From Isoetes taiwanensis (taxonomy: Eukaryota > Streptophyta > Lycopodiopsida > Isoetales > Isoetaceae): a stretch of 64,000 nucleotides of DNA. The DNA lies in NCBI GenBank assembly GCA_021234155.1, contig JAJEKV010000033.1, positions 11,048,163-11,112,162 on the forward strand. The letters are read 5' to 3'. The notes under the pieces were generated by a model. It saw only the letters and a list, made by a program, of their open reading frames with translations, had not been told where the DNA came from and ran no database searches. Positions 10,901 to 21,560 of the stretch are shown piece after piece (positions within the stretch are counted from its first letter, which is position 1; each line of letters begins with the position of its first letter). The translations under genes were made by a program, and so were the position numbers.

Positions 10901-12019
10901 TAGAGCTCTCATGATCCAATTGATTGTACATCTTAATTTTACTCCTAAGGGCCATCCCTTTAACCTGGTGTTCTTCAAGAGCTTTGATCTGAATTTCTAA
11001 TTGTTCCTCTCTCAAATGAAGAGAGTCATCCCTAGGATTGCCTTCAAGATCAGATCTAATATTCTTGATTTGTTCCAACAGGCTGGACATTATAGCTTTC
11101 CTTTTCTGAGCAAGGTCTTTTCCCCATTGTTTCACCCAGTCTTTGACTTTCTTCATTTTGTCACTGAAGCACTTCATGGATTGGTGTTGGCCAATCTTTG
11201 GCAGAGAGAGGTAGAAAGAGGTGAACTCTTGACAAAAAGACTTCATTTGGAGCAGAGAGGTGTTAAACTTGAAAGGAGTGTTCTTGCTCCTAGGGCCTGT
11301 TTTCAGATCTTTAGTGTCAAGGAAGTGTGGTTGGTGATCTGAGATGGTGCTAGCTATATCTCCAAAACATAATACAGTTGTTCAGCCAGCTAGCGTAATT
11401 ATGGATATAAAATCTGCCTAGCATGCGTAAAGTCCTCCTCGATCACCCTTTCTCTTGTTGCTCCAGGAGAATTTAGTGTTAGAAGATGGGACATAGATAA
11501 GGTCTTGGTTGGACATCCAATTGTCCCAGGAATATCTTTCATTAATGGACATGTTGATTTTGTTGCCAAGCTTCATATCACTATGAGGGGTATTATTGAA
11601 GTCCCCAGTAACCACCCAGTTCTCAATATGCTGGTGCTGGCTCATCCAGTTGTTGATTTCAAGCCACATGGGCTCTCTTTCATGGGGGTCAGTTGAGGCA
11701 TAAATATTAATGAAGGCAACTTGGCAAATTTAATTTGGAGGGTGACAGAAAGCCATCTGTTGGAAGGGCTGATATAGGTACTGATTAACTTCTGGTTGTA
11801 CCAGAAGGTGGCAATCCCCCCTTTAGTGCCATCAGCTGGGATATAACAGGAAGCCATCCCAGGACGAATCCATTCACCCAGATTTGCTGAGTCAAACTTG
11901 GGGAGTCTGTGTTCTTGAATCATAATGATATCTGCCTTGAAATCTCTCACAGTGGCAATAAACCTTCTCCTTTTAGTGGGGCCTTTGATACCCCTCAAGT
12001 TCCAGGTTAAGATCCTCAT
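8000..12019 (-). pseudogene. LINE ORF2: APE endonuclease - reverse transcriptase - zf-RVT, frameshifted
   Basis: The frame starts with MRILTWNLRGIKG at 12019, a typical APE endonuclease start, and continues with IIMIQEHRLP and GGIATFWYN. After a frameshift near 11690 come VVTGDFNNTPHSD and FSWSNKRKGDRGGLY. A helical linker follows at 11246-10815. RT begins at about 10636 with KHGKSPGIDGFQPEFF, VGVISLIPKTE and WRPISLTTTLYKLVAK. It continues in another frame with APYLFIIAAEILTKMV (near 10020) and the catalytic YADD at 9915-9926, then FAKCSI and LSLAGRILIANSVLASSHVYF (9559-9870). The C-terminal zinc motif CQLCNNHDESVLHIFTC lies near 8640-8590. At least four frame changes occur. Domain order and spacing are those of a complete ORF2 of plant L1-type LINEs. 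Confidence 0.9.
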
Positions 12020-12959
12020 GCTGGAGGGTAGGAGAAAGAACCTGAGAGAAGCTTAATAAATAAGACTTCTGAGACCATGAGGTGAGGCCTTACTTCGAGT
12101 ATTATAAGTGTGAAGGTTCTCAGTGCTCTGTGGGACTTAGCTATGGCCCTGCCTTTCATTTTCCTTTTAAAGATCTAAGAGATGTATTGGTGATATCATG
12201 TAAGGGACTCGCTACTCATATCTTCCTCCTCAATCAGGTACCATTAGATCTGGTTGACTCGGGTCAAGGTTGTCCAAGGTGTCAAGGTTCAATTGCGTAG
12301 CTTGCAGCCATATTCAATACTCTCTTTCTCAAGATTATGGTAGGTGGACCGACAAAATCACGATCGCCATAAGAGGTAGGACTATCTTGTGTTGAGGGAT
12401 AAAGTCCTTTTGTTGGTCTTGTGTTTGACTTATCCGGGAGTCAAGCTGCGTACTCGCAAACAAGGGAGTGATCACTTACCCGGATTCGCCCCATCTCCTT
12501 ATCTTCAATCTGCTTGCTTGTCAAAAAGACACTTTTCATCCACAAATTTCAGAGACAATCCTCGCCATCGGGTCCACTTTGTAGACTTTCCATACTTTTT
12601 ATAGAGTTCAAAAGGGGTATGGTGAGAAGGGGGAGTGAGTTGACCAATGCAGCATCGGTGGTATGATTGAGTGGATCTACCGAGAGATCAACAAAGATAG
12701 ACCTAGAGGGGGAGGTGGGAGAGGTGGGAGAGATGGGGTAACTGGGTGTAGGAGAGGTTGAAGAAAGTGATCCCGCCCCCCTCGGATGTGCAAGGGTATT
12801 TGAGCCAAACTTTGTATGTATCCATCCTTTCCTTGTGGTGTGAGGAGATCATTGAACTCCTCACCAAGATCAGTTGAAGAACCCTGTAGAATTTTGAATC
12901 TGTTACTACAAAGGAGAGGGGAGCCAGTATCCCCCTTATCAAAGAAGTTGACCAGGGCC
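12020..12959 (-). other. LINE ORF1 3' part and ORF1-ORF2 spacer
   Basis: Minus-strand frames at 12994-12677 continue ORF1 out of frame and are rich in Pro/Leu/Ser (PSLPPLPPPPLGL), encoded by a short GGGAGGTG-type repeat at about 12705-12735. The remaining ~650 bases to the ORF2 start show no recognisable domain. Confidence 0.55.
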
Positions 12960-13820
12960 TCACAAAGCGACCCGCCAAGCAAATTGTGTTGCATATCTTC
13001 TCAGAGCATCATTGACCATGTGTTCCTTATCAGCAGATTGTGTAGGTTGAGAAGAAGATGGAACATCATCTTGTATACCACCATCCTCAGCTGCAATTAT
13101 TATGACTTTATCATATTGCACCTGTTCTGGAGGTTTGTGCTTATCAAAGGTTTTAACCATGGTCGAGGGGTTGAATGAAACACCTTTAATGGTGACCCCT
13201 TTGTTTAAAACCTTCACACGACCTTTAGCAGGAAAAGAATTCAGATCATGGGATTTGAGAGTCTCTTCAAGTTCCTTATTGGCTAAGGCAATCTTCTCCT
13301 TAATGATTTGTCTCCTTCGAATTCGTCTAGCACTACCATTAATGTTACCACGATTGCGAGCAGTGTCGTGTTCTACAGTTGGGGTAGCTTGCTCCACGTC
13401 AATTGGTTGGACAGGCATCGGGAAGCACTTTCCTCCTCCATGCAAACGTTTCCTGCAGATCGGACAAACAGGAGGCAACCCATTCCATCTTAAGAGCAAG
13501 GATTGGTCAGTCCCAAACATATCCTGGAAAGTCAATTCAAGCGGGATAGGTTTGAGAAGATCCAATTGTATGAATACCGTGGGAGGCCTGTCAGGTCTGC
13601 GTTCCGTTGATATGAAGGAGCCAATAGGAGAGAAGATAGTTTTTAAGCATTGGGGCTCCCAAAAGACTGGATTAAGATCATGCAGGTTAACATAAGCTGT
13701 GTGCATGAGAGTTGATGGCTTTAGTGGGTTAAAATGATAGGACCATTTCTGGAATTTAATTCTAAAGCCAAGATGAGTGAGGTGCCCCATCTTTAAGATG
13801 TGCTCAGGCTGACCGTTCAA
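12960..13820 (-). pseudogene. LINE ORF1 (DUF4283-like, CCHC knuckle)
   Basis: A 286-codon open segment. Its N-terminal half contains VNLHDLNPVFWEPQCL, IFSPIGSFIS and PTVFIQLDLLKPIPLEL, the pattern of the DUF4283 domain in plant LINE ORF1 proteins. It is followed by CPICRKRLHGGGKC, an exact CX2CX4HX4C knuckle. The C-terminal part is basic (ARRIRRRQIIKEK). ORF1 proteins bind the LINE RNA to form the transposition particle. The usual upstream start of the domain is short here and the frame shifts at the 3' end near 12970, so the protein is probably truncated at both ends. Confidence 0.78.
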
Positions 13821-14678
13821 CGTAATTCGATCATGAAATATGGGAAACGAGTCCAGTATATAGCAGAGATTTGGATCGATTTAGATAAAGCACAAATTTG
13901 CTTGGACACATTCCCTAAAACAATACCTTCCTTTTCGCCCAAAAAATGACAAAGATGCTAAGAGAGAAATTCAAACCTTGAATGACAAAGCTCGATTCAA
14001 TTCAAGCACCTCGGGTGGCGGTAAGTCGGTGGATTGTGCTTCTTCATAGTCGTAATGTCTTGTTTAATAATACCGCCTTCCTTAAAAGGTTGAGCTCTCC
14101 GCGATGAAAGTGTTGCTTGAACCGGCATTCGATGGAGCATAGCAGTCCCGAAAGGTCTATCCCGAAGGAAGATGGAAGAGCGTTCTTTAGCTTACGCCAT
14201 CGGTTTAGCAACGGGTTGTGAATTCACCAAATTGAATCGGAGTTATGTCTCCTTGAAGCAAAGAAATTGTTGTTGGGCTAGAATTTCTTTTCGCTCTTCT
14301 TGGCATTTAAGGAGCGAAGGTATTTAAGATGGAGTGCATCGGGGAGATAATCCGCCGCTAGATCCGGTGGGACCATGATAACGAAGGATGGAGGGAGTCT
14401 CAAAAGCCGTGAAGAGAATTAAGATGATTGGAAGTCAGAGAAAGGGGAAAGTTGGCAAAAGACAGAGGGGGTACAAACGAATTATGCAGAGATGAAAAAG
14501 ACTTTCCAGGGACGTGATGGGACCCAAAAAATCCTAGATCTAAAGATGTAATGTAGATTACCTTACCTGCTTACCTCGATTTACCTCGATTTACGAGTCT
14601 GATCACGATCGAACCCTAGTTAGGGTTAAGCATGACCATGGTAGCGCTCCGCCTCCGCCTCGTGATCCGAAAAACCCC
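13821..14678 (-). other. LINE 5' leader
   Basis: Between the ORF1 segment and the target-site duplication. On the minus strand the element begins GGGGTTTTTCGGATCAC and passes through a GCGGAGGCGGAGC block. No complete ORF is visible. This is the expected position of the internal promoter and 5' UTR. Confidence 0.6.
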
Positions 14679-14692
14679 TTCTTTTAATATAT
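14679..14692. repeat. Target-site duplication, right (14 bp)
   Basis: TTCTTTTAATATAT, identical to 7560-7573; together they mark the insertion site of the 7.1 kb LINE. Confidence 0.93.
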
Positions 14693-14723
14693 TGATGACA
14701 CAGTTCTTCAAAAAAAAAAAAAA
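14693..14723 (+). mobile_element. 3' tail and poly(A) of the plus-strand LINE
   Basis: GATGACACAGTTCTTC followed by 14 A residues (14710-14723). Joined to 7559 this completes the 3' end of the outer LINE, and the next base resumes the interrupted 0.9 kb repeat. Confidence 0.9.
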
Positions 14724-15268
14724 TTGCGGGAACACATCAAATTTTTTTTTTTTTTTTTTAAGTTCCTTATAATTAATTCTAAGTCAAGTGAATTGGCCAT
14801 TCCTTGTGGTTTAGCTATTGAAGTGAAGCCCGAAATGGTCGTTTTTGCTATTTTTTTCCTAACGCAAGTCTAACACCAATTGCAATTCCTTCTTCAACTT
14901 TGTAGTGCTTGAAGCGGTCAAATTTAAGCAAACAACAAATTTAGATGTCAATCTACTAATACTTTGATTTTAACACCTTAAATAATATGCTCAAATAAAT
15001 CTAACAACTCAAATTATACCTTGATAAACCCTAGGAGTAGATTCTTTTGCCATCAAAGTTTAAAAATACTTGTTTACCAAAAATCATTATGGTTTATGAT
15101 AGATATTACTACTATTATACATTTTGTACGTAAGTATAGGCTTTGATAAAAGTCCCCAATGTTGTGACAAAGTCGTTATTATCTAGTGAATGGTCCTACG
15201 CTAAGAACCGCCAGTTTGTTGGCCAATTTCCGTCATACATGGTACTAAAATGGCCAATATCTTAACAT
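14724..15268. repeat. 0.9 kb repeat, locus 1, right half
   Basis: Near-identical to 17507-18032, from GCGGGAACACATCAAA to ACTAAAATGGCCAATAT; the main differences are poly-T length and a few bases. It contains no ORF. Confidence 0.93.
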
Positions 15269-16816
15269 ATATAATTATTGGAGGACGACTCTATGATAAC
15301 GACACGTTGCATTTTTCGTGCGCAACACTTCTATGGAATTTTTTTTGACACGTCGCATAGAAAAAAGGGCCTGTTCTACACCCTATTCCTTCCGGAATTG
15401 CAGTAGATCTTCGTGGATCCGCTGCGCAAGCTAGGGCGACCACTCACCGGCATCAACTTTGGAGCTCTTCTAATTTGGAGCAGGCCTGTCTATTCTATTG
15501 TTACTTGGACACATTCTTCCATTACCACGTTTCAGATATCCATGGGCCGTAAGGTAATGCAGAAAGCTCTAGCCCCGGTTTCAAAACCCATTTTGTAGTC
15601 TCGAATGAAACCCTTTTACGCTTCGAGGAGAATCCCAAGGGCTAAGAACATCCATGCGGATCAGTCCAAACCCAACTCGAAATTCAATCGTTTTTCCAAG
15701 AATCGGATCCAAGAACGCTTCAATTCAACGAGAGGAAGAACAAGAAGCCAAGAATCAAAACACTTCAAAAGAATTCCAACGCCTGCAGATCGGCTAAAAG
15801 GCGCTTCAAACTGGTACGAATCTATGAATCAAGAAAGATTAATAAGGCGCAATTGGATTGGAGCCTCCGGACTGAGGAAGCAAATCGGCGGCCGAATATT
15901 TAAGCTGCTGAGGCAACGGATGAGAACCAAGCAATGAACCTACCCAAACCTATTCCGGCCAAGCTCTGAGACCCTGCTAAGTTTTCGGCCAAGCTCTGAG
16001 ACTCTGCAACATCGCCAGTTTCTAAGCTTTCGACAGTAGCTTACTTAAAACAACTGCCGGCCTTAGATGGAATCCGGGGCTTCGAAACGCTCTGCCAGCG
16101 CCCCAAGACCACGTGGCGGCAACCAATCAGGGAGGTGCTTCTGCCGGGAGTCCATCCGCCCTACTGCCGATTCTCTATTACTTTCGGATTGGTAACCTGT
16201 AATGTGGAAACAATTCGAACAGAAGGTATTGTAATTTTGTGTGAACAGATTGGTTATGCAAGATTATATGAATTGGAATATACTTATGCAGACTTCTGTA
16301 ATGTGAATGATGGCTTTACTCACATCCAACAGTCATTGAAGAATTTTGTATGTTGTTATTTATGTATGTAATTGTGCATTGGAAACATACATTTAACATA
16401 GAATAACAGAGTACTGCCAAAAACAGATATTTGAAAGTTGCAGTTTTTGTCCTCCAAATTGTTGTTTCATTGCATTTGATAGATTCAGTGCTTTCCAGTT
16501 GAGTTTGATCAAGTAAAATTGAGTGATATACGATGTTTAAGTTGTCATTTATACAGAGATGATACAGAGATAAGCTAGACTTTTGCAAGCTAGAAATGAG
16601 ATAACAAGCAGTTATTTGTAGAGATGGCTACCACTTCCTTCTTGCAAGTAAAAAAGTTCTGTTAGTGAATGCTATCGATCCATGATGGGGGTTTAAAAGC
16701 CCCATTTTGCAAGCCCATAACTGAGATCCTTTTCGACTTGATACAAAAATCTACTTTGCCGTGAGTTGGGTAAGAGAAATGTTCGCGGCGGCCTTGGCCG
16801 CCGCGATAAATTTCTT
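15269..16816. other. Unassigned region with a basic ORF at 15605-15937
   Basis: No recognised gene or transposon. A 110-codon plus-strand frame (15605-15937) is rich in Arg, Lys, Asn and Ser (MKPFYASRRIPRAKN start) and preceded by a 61-codon frame at 15413-15598; neither matches a family I know. A ~30-bp unit GGCCAAGCTCTGAGAC is tandemly duplicated at about 15958-16005. The ORF could be random or a fragment of a decayed gene. Confidence 0.35.
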
Positions 16817-17122
16817 GTATTAGTATATCCCAAATTACATAATAATGAATTGGCCATTCCAGTCCTTTAACTGCCAATTTATTGTTACAAAATGGCAAAT
16901 TAGTACCTATTACATAGGTAGCTCATCCTACTTAGACTGGCTAGGGGATTTTGCTAAAATAGACGATTCAGAGCAGATGGCCCATCAGGGCCACTAAAAT
17001 TTGTGCTAGAACACATTATTTCATTGTGCTTCACACATATTTTACAAAATCAACTTCTTCTCAACATACACTAAAGTGGCCTCAAATGGATAGTTATGAT
17101 AGAGATAATCATTAATTTGCTG
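16817..17122. repeat. ~306-bp direct repeat, left copy
   Basis: From TATTAGTATATCCCAAATTAC to CATTAATTTGCT, near-identical to 18036-18342. The two copies flank the intact 0.9 kb repeat. They lack clear TG...CA ends. Confidence 0.9.
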
Positions 17123-17130
17123 TATCGCCG

Positions 17131-18035
17131 TTTTGTTTATATCATTGTACTTCATGTATTGACACATAACATTGAATACAATTCCACTTTGCCTTTGTTT
17201 TGAGAGCTTGCGCTCTCGGATATTGGTGTGCATCCCCTTCTCTCCCTTTCTTGGTGCAACCTTGACAGATGTCGAATAACCTTCTGAGGTACTGTTTTTT
17301 CCTAGGTCATTCCTGTATCTCGGTGCATTACATACGAGACAATGCGTGGACTTTTCATGCTCGGCAGGCGGGCAGTAGATTGTTCATTAAAATGGTTGTA
17401 CCTCCATATATGCTAACCTTACCATATAAAATCAAATTTCAAATATATTATGTAGTCAATGGCTTGCGCCATGCCCTTCAAAAACTCATGAATGACCTCT
17501 TCAAATTTGCGGGAACACATCAAATTTTTTTTTTTTAAGTTCCTTATAATTAATTCTAAGTCAAGTGAATTGGCCATTCCTTGTGATTTAGCTGTTGAAG
17601 TGAAGCCCAAAATGGTAGTTTTTGCTATTTTTTTCCTAACGCAAGTCTAACCCCAATTGCAATTCCTTCTTCAACTTTGTAGTGCTTGAAGCGGTCAAAT
17701 TTAAGCAAACAACAAATTTAGATGTCAATCTACTAATACTTTGATTTTAACACCTTAAATAATATGCTCAAATAAATCTAACAACTCAAATTATACCTTG
17801 ATAAACCCTAGGAGTAGATTCTTTTGCCATCAAAGTTTAAAAATACTTGTTTACCAAAAATCATTATGGTTTATGATAGATATTACTACTATTATACATT
17901 TTGTACGTAAGTATAGGCTTTGATAAAAGTCCCCAATGTTGTGGCAAAGTCGTTATTATCTAGTGAATGGTCCTACGCTAAGAACCGCCAGTTTGTTGGC
18001 CAATTTCCGTCATGCATGGTACTAAAATGGCCAAT
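17131..18035. repeat. 0.9 kb repeat, locus 2 (uninterrupted copy)
   Basis: Colinear with 5586-6003 joined to 14724-15268, and so it shows the pre-insertion structure of locus 1. It has no recognisable coding potential; short frames such as MCQYMKYNDINK recur only because the DNA is repeated. It could be a non-autonomous element, or the internal region of a TRIM-like retroelement if the flanking 306-bp repeats are LTRs. Confidence 0.88.
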
Positions 18036-18342
18036 ATATTAGTATATCCCAAATTACATAATAATGAATTGGCCATTCCAGTCCTTTAACTGCCAATTTA
18101 TTGTTACAAAATGGCAAATTAGTACCTATTACATAGGTAGCTCATCCTACTTAGACCGGCCAGGGGATTTTGCTAAAATAGGCGATTCAGAGCAGATGGC
18201 CCATCGGGGCCACTAAAATTTGTGCTAGAACACATTATTTAGTTGTGCTTCACACATATTTTACAAAATCAACTTCTTCTCAACATACACTAAAGTGGCC
18301 TCAAATGGATAGTTATGATAGAGATAATCATTAATTTGCTTT
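18036..18342. repeat. ~306-bp direct repeat, right copy
   Basis: Near-identical to 16817-17122. To its right the sequence continues as unique DNA (TTTCATCTCTTATATTTAC). Confidence 0.9.
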
Positions 18343-18911
18343 TCATCTCTTATATTTACTACTGAATATCTAGAGAGTGTTTAGTTCTTCAACTTGCTAG
18401 GAATGATTTGGTGTCAAAAACCTAGTTAGATACTTGCAAGATCTATTGCCACAATATAGTACATATTTTTTTATTCTTTTACTCAAGAAACGAGGGTAGA
18501 CAACAAGTGCCACCTTATGCCTATCATTTCAACTCTAGCTGGACAATTGACCACACTGGACAATTGACTATACAGTTAAAGTCGTAGAACAAAAGACGAT
18601 GATGTTGACAAGTGTAGACTTAAGCATATGTGCACACTTTAACCACATATACACATGCCTTTTGTAGAGGTAGAAGGCAAGAAACTGCAGATGCTGATGC
18701 TGAGAAACTGTGCCCACTTACACATGTCTTCTACAAAGGCAACTTAGGAAAGAAACAGAGCAAGGCTAATGATGCTGATACTGAGAAAGCATCCATTGAC
18801 AGATGTGTTCTAACAAAGACAAGTTAGGAACTAGGTAAAATTGGGAAGGCTAGACGTTGATGATGAAGCAGTGCCCTAGAGTTATTGCCCATTTACACAC
18901 GTCAGGTGGAG
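18343..18911. other. Upstream region of the PM19L-like gene, nothing recognised
   Basis: AT-rich non-coding DNA. Loosely repeated phrases (GATGCTGATACTGAGAAA, ACACATGTCTTCTACAAAGGC) hint at old tandem duplication. No protein-family match. Confidence 0.4.
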
Positions 18912-19017
18912 AATAGAAGCTGAAAACATGGGAAAAGGATCAGTTACAGGTGTCATTTAACCAGATAGAAGTTGAGAACTTGGGAAAAGAACCGGTTACA
19001 GATGTCCTTTAATCTGG
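18912..19017. repeat. Two tandem ~53-bp units upstream of the PM19L-like gene
   Basis: Units at about 18912-18963 and 18964-19017 share ATAGAAG-TGA-AAC-TGGGAAAAG and GGTTACAG-TGTC-TTTAA with scattered differences. They lie 0.7-0.8 kb upstream of the start codon. Confidence 0.75.
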
Positions 19018-19157
19018 GAGCTGGCATGATTAGGGAACAAGGTGGGTGATGAGGAGGCAGTGGTCCATTTAGGGATGGCGAGTAACAGATGTAGGCAGAG
19101 AGAGAGAGAGGGATTTGGGAAAGGAAAGAGAAAGAGGAGGAGCCAGAGAGGGGCAGA

Positions 19158-19175
19158 GCATGCATGCATGCATGG
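19158..19175. promoter_or_regulatory. RY (CATGCATG) repeat cluster
   Basis: GCATGCATGCATGCATGG gives overlapping RY/Sph motifs (CATGCA), the known target of B3-domain ABI3/FUS3-type factors. It is about 530 bp upstream of a gene whose family is ABA- and seed-associated. Function here is inferred. Confidence 0.5.
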
Positions 19176-19354
19176 GGAAAGGGTTTGGCAAAAGGAAAGC
19201 AATGGTTTGTTTTTATTTTGTGACATAGCAACATTGGAAATGTGGCAGCACAAAGCAAAGGGTTGGGTATGGGTGCCGTTATCAACCAACTTGGGTGTCC
19301 AATATTGGGGGAGGCTCAAAAAGGTACAAGCTGACAGGTGTCGAAATCCTGACA

Positions 19355-19406
19355 GCCACGTAGGCAGTCGGTGGGCGCCATCCCAGCCGACACGTATCTA
19401 CGTGGG
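19355..19406 (+). promoter_or_regulatory. DRE core plus three ACGT (ABRE-like) cores
   Basis: ACGT cores occur at 19358-19361 (GCCACGTAGG), 19392-19395 (ACACGTAT) and 19400-19403 (CTACGTGGGG). A perfect DRE/CRT core GCCGAC lies at 19386-19391. ABRE plus DRE coupling is the established arrangement for ABA and drought responses. The cluster lies 300-350 bp before the ATG of the PM19L-like gene. Confidence 0.6.
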
Positions 19407-19579
19407 GTTCTTGCATGGCAACAGATCCTTCGAGAAACAGGCGCGTTCTGTCAGGTTTTGAGTTATCAGAAGAAAAAAAACACCCGTTGGATTAATCATG
19501 GCCTCCATCGGTCAGTTTAAATTCCTGCTTTCCGTAGCTGGCATTGCTATTTCTAGTCCGCCCTCAATTTGAAAACCTG

Positions 19580-19588
19580 CTATAATAA
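19580..19588 (+). promoter_or_regulatory. Probable TATA box
   Basis: CTATAATAA about 120 bp before the start codon, followed by a pyrimidine-rich leader (TTTTTTTTCCCACC, CTTCCCTCTGCGCCCC). This spacing fits a short 5' UTR. Confidence 0.5.
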
Positions 19589-19705
19589 CAAAGCCCCTCC
19601 GGTTTTTTTTCCCACCAGTTCTTCCCTCTGCGCCCCTTTTTCTGCTCAAATCCGGCACAGTTTTTTTATTCCTTTCATTCGCTCACTTCTCGGGTTTTTT
19701 CTTTG

Positions 19706-20947
19706 ATGGCGACCATGAAGAAAACCTTGGCCTTTGCTCTCGTTGTGATTAATTTTATTCTCTATATGATCTTGCTCGGTTTTGCCTCTTGGGCTTTTGA
19801 TAGACTGCTCATTCATGGAACTGACTGGCATGGAGGTTTGTGTTTTTTCTTAAATGCTCTGTTCTCAGTGTACTTAGCAGTTTTGGAAATCTTAAACAAA
19901 AAGCCTCACATTCCTTCTTTTTTTCCAGCGTATAGAAAATCAAAGGCATGTTATTTTACATTTTCCATCTTTGATCATTCAAACCGTTGGCATAGTTCTC
20001 ACATTTCTTGTTACCCAATTTGTTATCATAGTTTCGTCCATCTGAGACCAAGTTTTGAGGATTAGAGCTTCACAAACCACCATATACACTGCCCTACACA
20101 TATTTTTTTTGCTTGGAGCCTAAACCAGGCACTTTTTCTTGGTTTTGTTTTTCCAAAGCCTAGTGTGAGCCTAGTATGTGAACTCATATTTTATGTCCAT
20201 TCAATGTGCTGAAGATCTTTGTTTATATTTTACAGGGAATGCTGCAACACAATACCTGGTACATTTTTCTTTGTTAGCATCAGTACTTGGTCTTGCATCA
20301 GCAATATCAGGATTCTGGTATCAGAGGAGACAAGAAAGTCATGCTGCAGCATGTGCAACTGCTCTCATTGCTTTGGTTGTTACACTTCTTGCTTTTGGGT
20401 AAGTGAAACAGGCCGTCTCTTTAGTTTCTTCTCAGTTTTTGAGCTCTGTACTACGAACTTTTCTGTTCAAAGATCATATTTCTGATTACAAGAGAACATT
20501 ATGTGCAGATTCTCTTGGAAGCATGTTCACCTGGGCATTGGTCACTTTAGAAGACTGGTATGTATCAAAATCATCTAAATAAAATCTTACAAGAATTTGG
20601 GGAATGTTTGTTAGGAGTTTTGAACCAGTTTTTTTCTTGTTTGGTTACAAGAACTTGGCAGTGTTGGTTTAGGAGCTTTAAACCAGTTTTTTTCTTGTTT
20701 GGATTTGTTGTAGCTATCTTTCACTTGGGCAGTTTTTCAAGACATTAACCGTTGATTTTGTTTGCAGCAAGCACTTACTGCATTCGCTATTTTGGTAGCC
20801 ATCACTCAGTTGATTTACGTGCTCGTCATTCACGGCATTGTCCATGATCACACTCTTGCGTATGGAACTTTCTGGCTTAGTTTCTTTTGGTTTTTCTTTC
20901 TTTTTCTGCTTTACTGATGTTTATTATTTTTTATTTGTAGAAAATGA
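19706..20947 (+). CDS. PM19L-like: AWPM-19 / PM19L-like membrane protein, five exons
   Basis: Exons: 19706-19835, 20236-20398, 20509-20557, 20768-20859, 20941-20947; all introns are GT-AG. The spliced product is 146 aa, near the usual ~150-180 aa of the family. Four hydrophobic segments lie at residues ~7-31, 50-72, 80-98 and 116-139. Family blocks are GNAATQYLVHFSLLASVLG, ASAISGFWYQRR, SWKHVHLG and LTAFAILVAITQLIY. AWPM-19 proteins are plasma-membrane proteins of ABA- and stress-exposed plant cells and seeds; a rice member has been reported to help ABA uptake. Reading through the last donor would instead give a longer hydrophobic tail ending near 20917; splicing to the short exon gives the tail HDHTLAK. 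Splice sites preserve phase exactly, so the gene is probably intact. Upstream motifs suggest ABA/desiccation control. Confidence 0.88.
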
Positions 20948-21560
20948 TGCGTTTCTGAGGCTGTAACTGTGAAGCCTCCATTGTATCATACCATTTTCAA
21001 CTCTGATTTTCTCGTGTTGGTGGTTTGTAATAACTGAATTTATATGGATTCATGGCTTGGTATTCAAGCATCTTTGTATAACGGTGGTCTTGAAATTTCT
21101 TGCTTTTCTGTAGTAAAATATCTTGTGTTTTTCTGTAATGGATGAGTAAAATATTAAGTTACCTGAATTTTTGAACACGTATAAAGCAGATTCTCCTTAT
21201 TGAATCACGCCATATCTATTTCAAACTATTTATTGCTTGTTTTTTTTTCTTATACATCAAACACCTCATCAGAAATGTGGTTTAAGGAAAGCATTTTGAA
21301 AGCATTCTCTGACCCATATTAAAGTTAAAGTATATGGCACATTTAAGGCAAAATCTACATTCAGAGGCTTGGCACGATCGCACCAAAACCGATGTGCCTA
21401 TCCTTAATGTCTCTTTTTTTCGGATTGGGGAATCGATGAAATCTTTTGAGAAGGGGATACTTGTGGTATGCTAGGTAACGAGGGAGTAATAATATGGGGA
21501 TTTATCTGCTGCAAAGCTAAGTTGAGTTAAGTTCATTAGGGTAAGGTGCCCAGCTACGGT
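20948..21560. other. 3' flank of the PM19L-like gene
   Basis: AT-rich, with no canonical AATAAA seen close to the stop; AATAACTGAATTTAT near 21029 and GTAAAATATTAAG near 21146 are possible near-upstream signals. No coding or repeat feature. Confidence 0.4.

Larger units (their letters stand above)
7574..14678 (-). mobile_element. Near-full-length plant LINE (~7.1 kb), minus strand
   Basis: The element is bounded by a perfect 14-bp target-site duplication and ends on its 3' side in a poly(A), seen as poly-T at 7577-7599. In transcription order it holds a ~0.85 kb 5' leader, ORF1 with a CCHC knuckle, and ORF2 with an APE-type endonuclease, RT (YADD box) and a C-terminal zf-RVT. LINEs insert by nicking DNA with the endonuclease and copying their RNA at the nick. 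The copy interrupts another LINE. Frameshifts in ORF1 and ORF2 make it inactive as written, though some may be sequencing errors. Confidence 0.93.

Noticed and set aside
15605-15937. Basic 110-codon ORF as an organelle-type ribosomal protein
   Set aside because: Composition is suggestive, but no conserved ribosomal motif could be recognised, so no function was assigned.
19042-19461. 139-codon plus-strand ORF upstream of the PM19L-like gene
   Set aside because: Low-complexity Arg/Glu/Gly composition, overlaps the motif-rich promoter, and no family resemblance; minus-strand frames of equal length cover the same bases.
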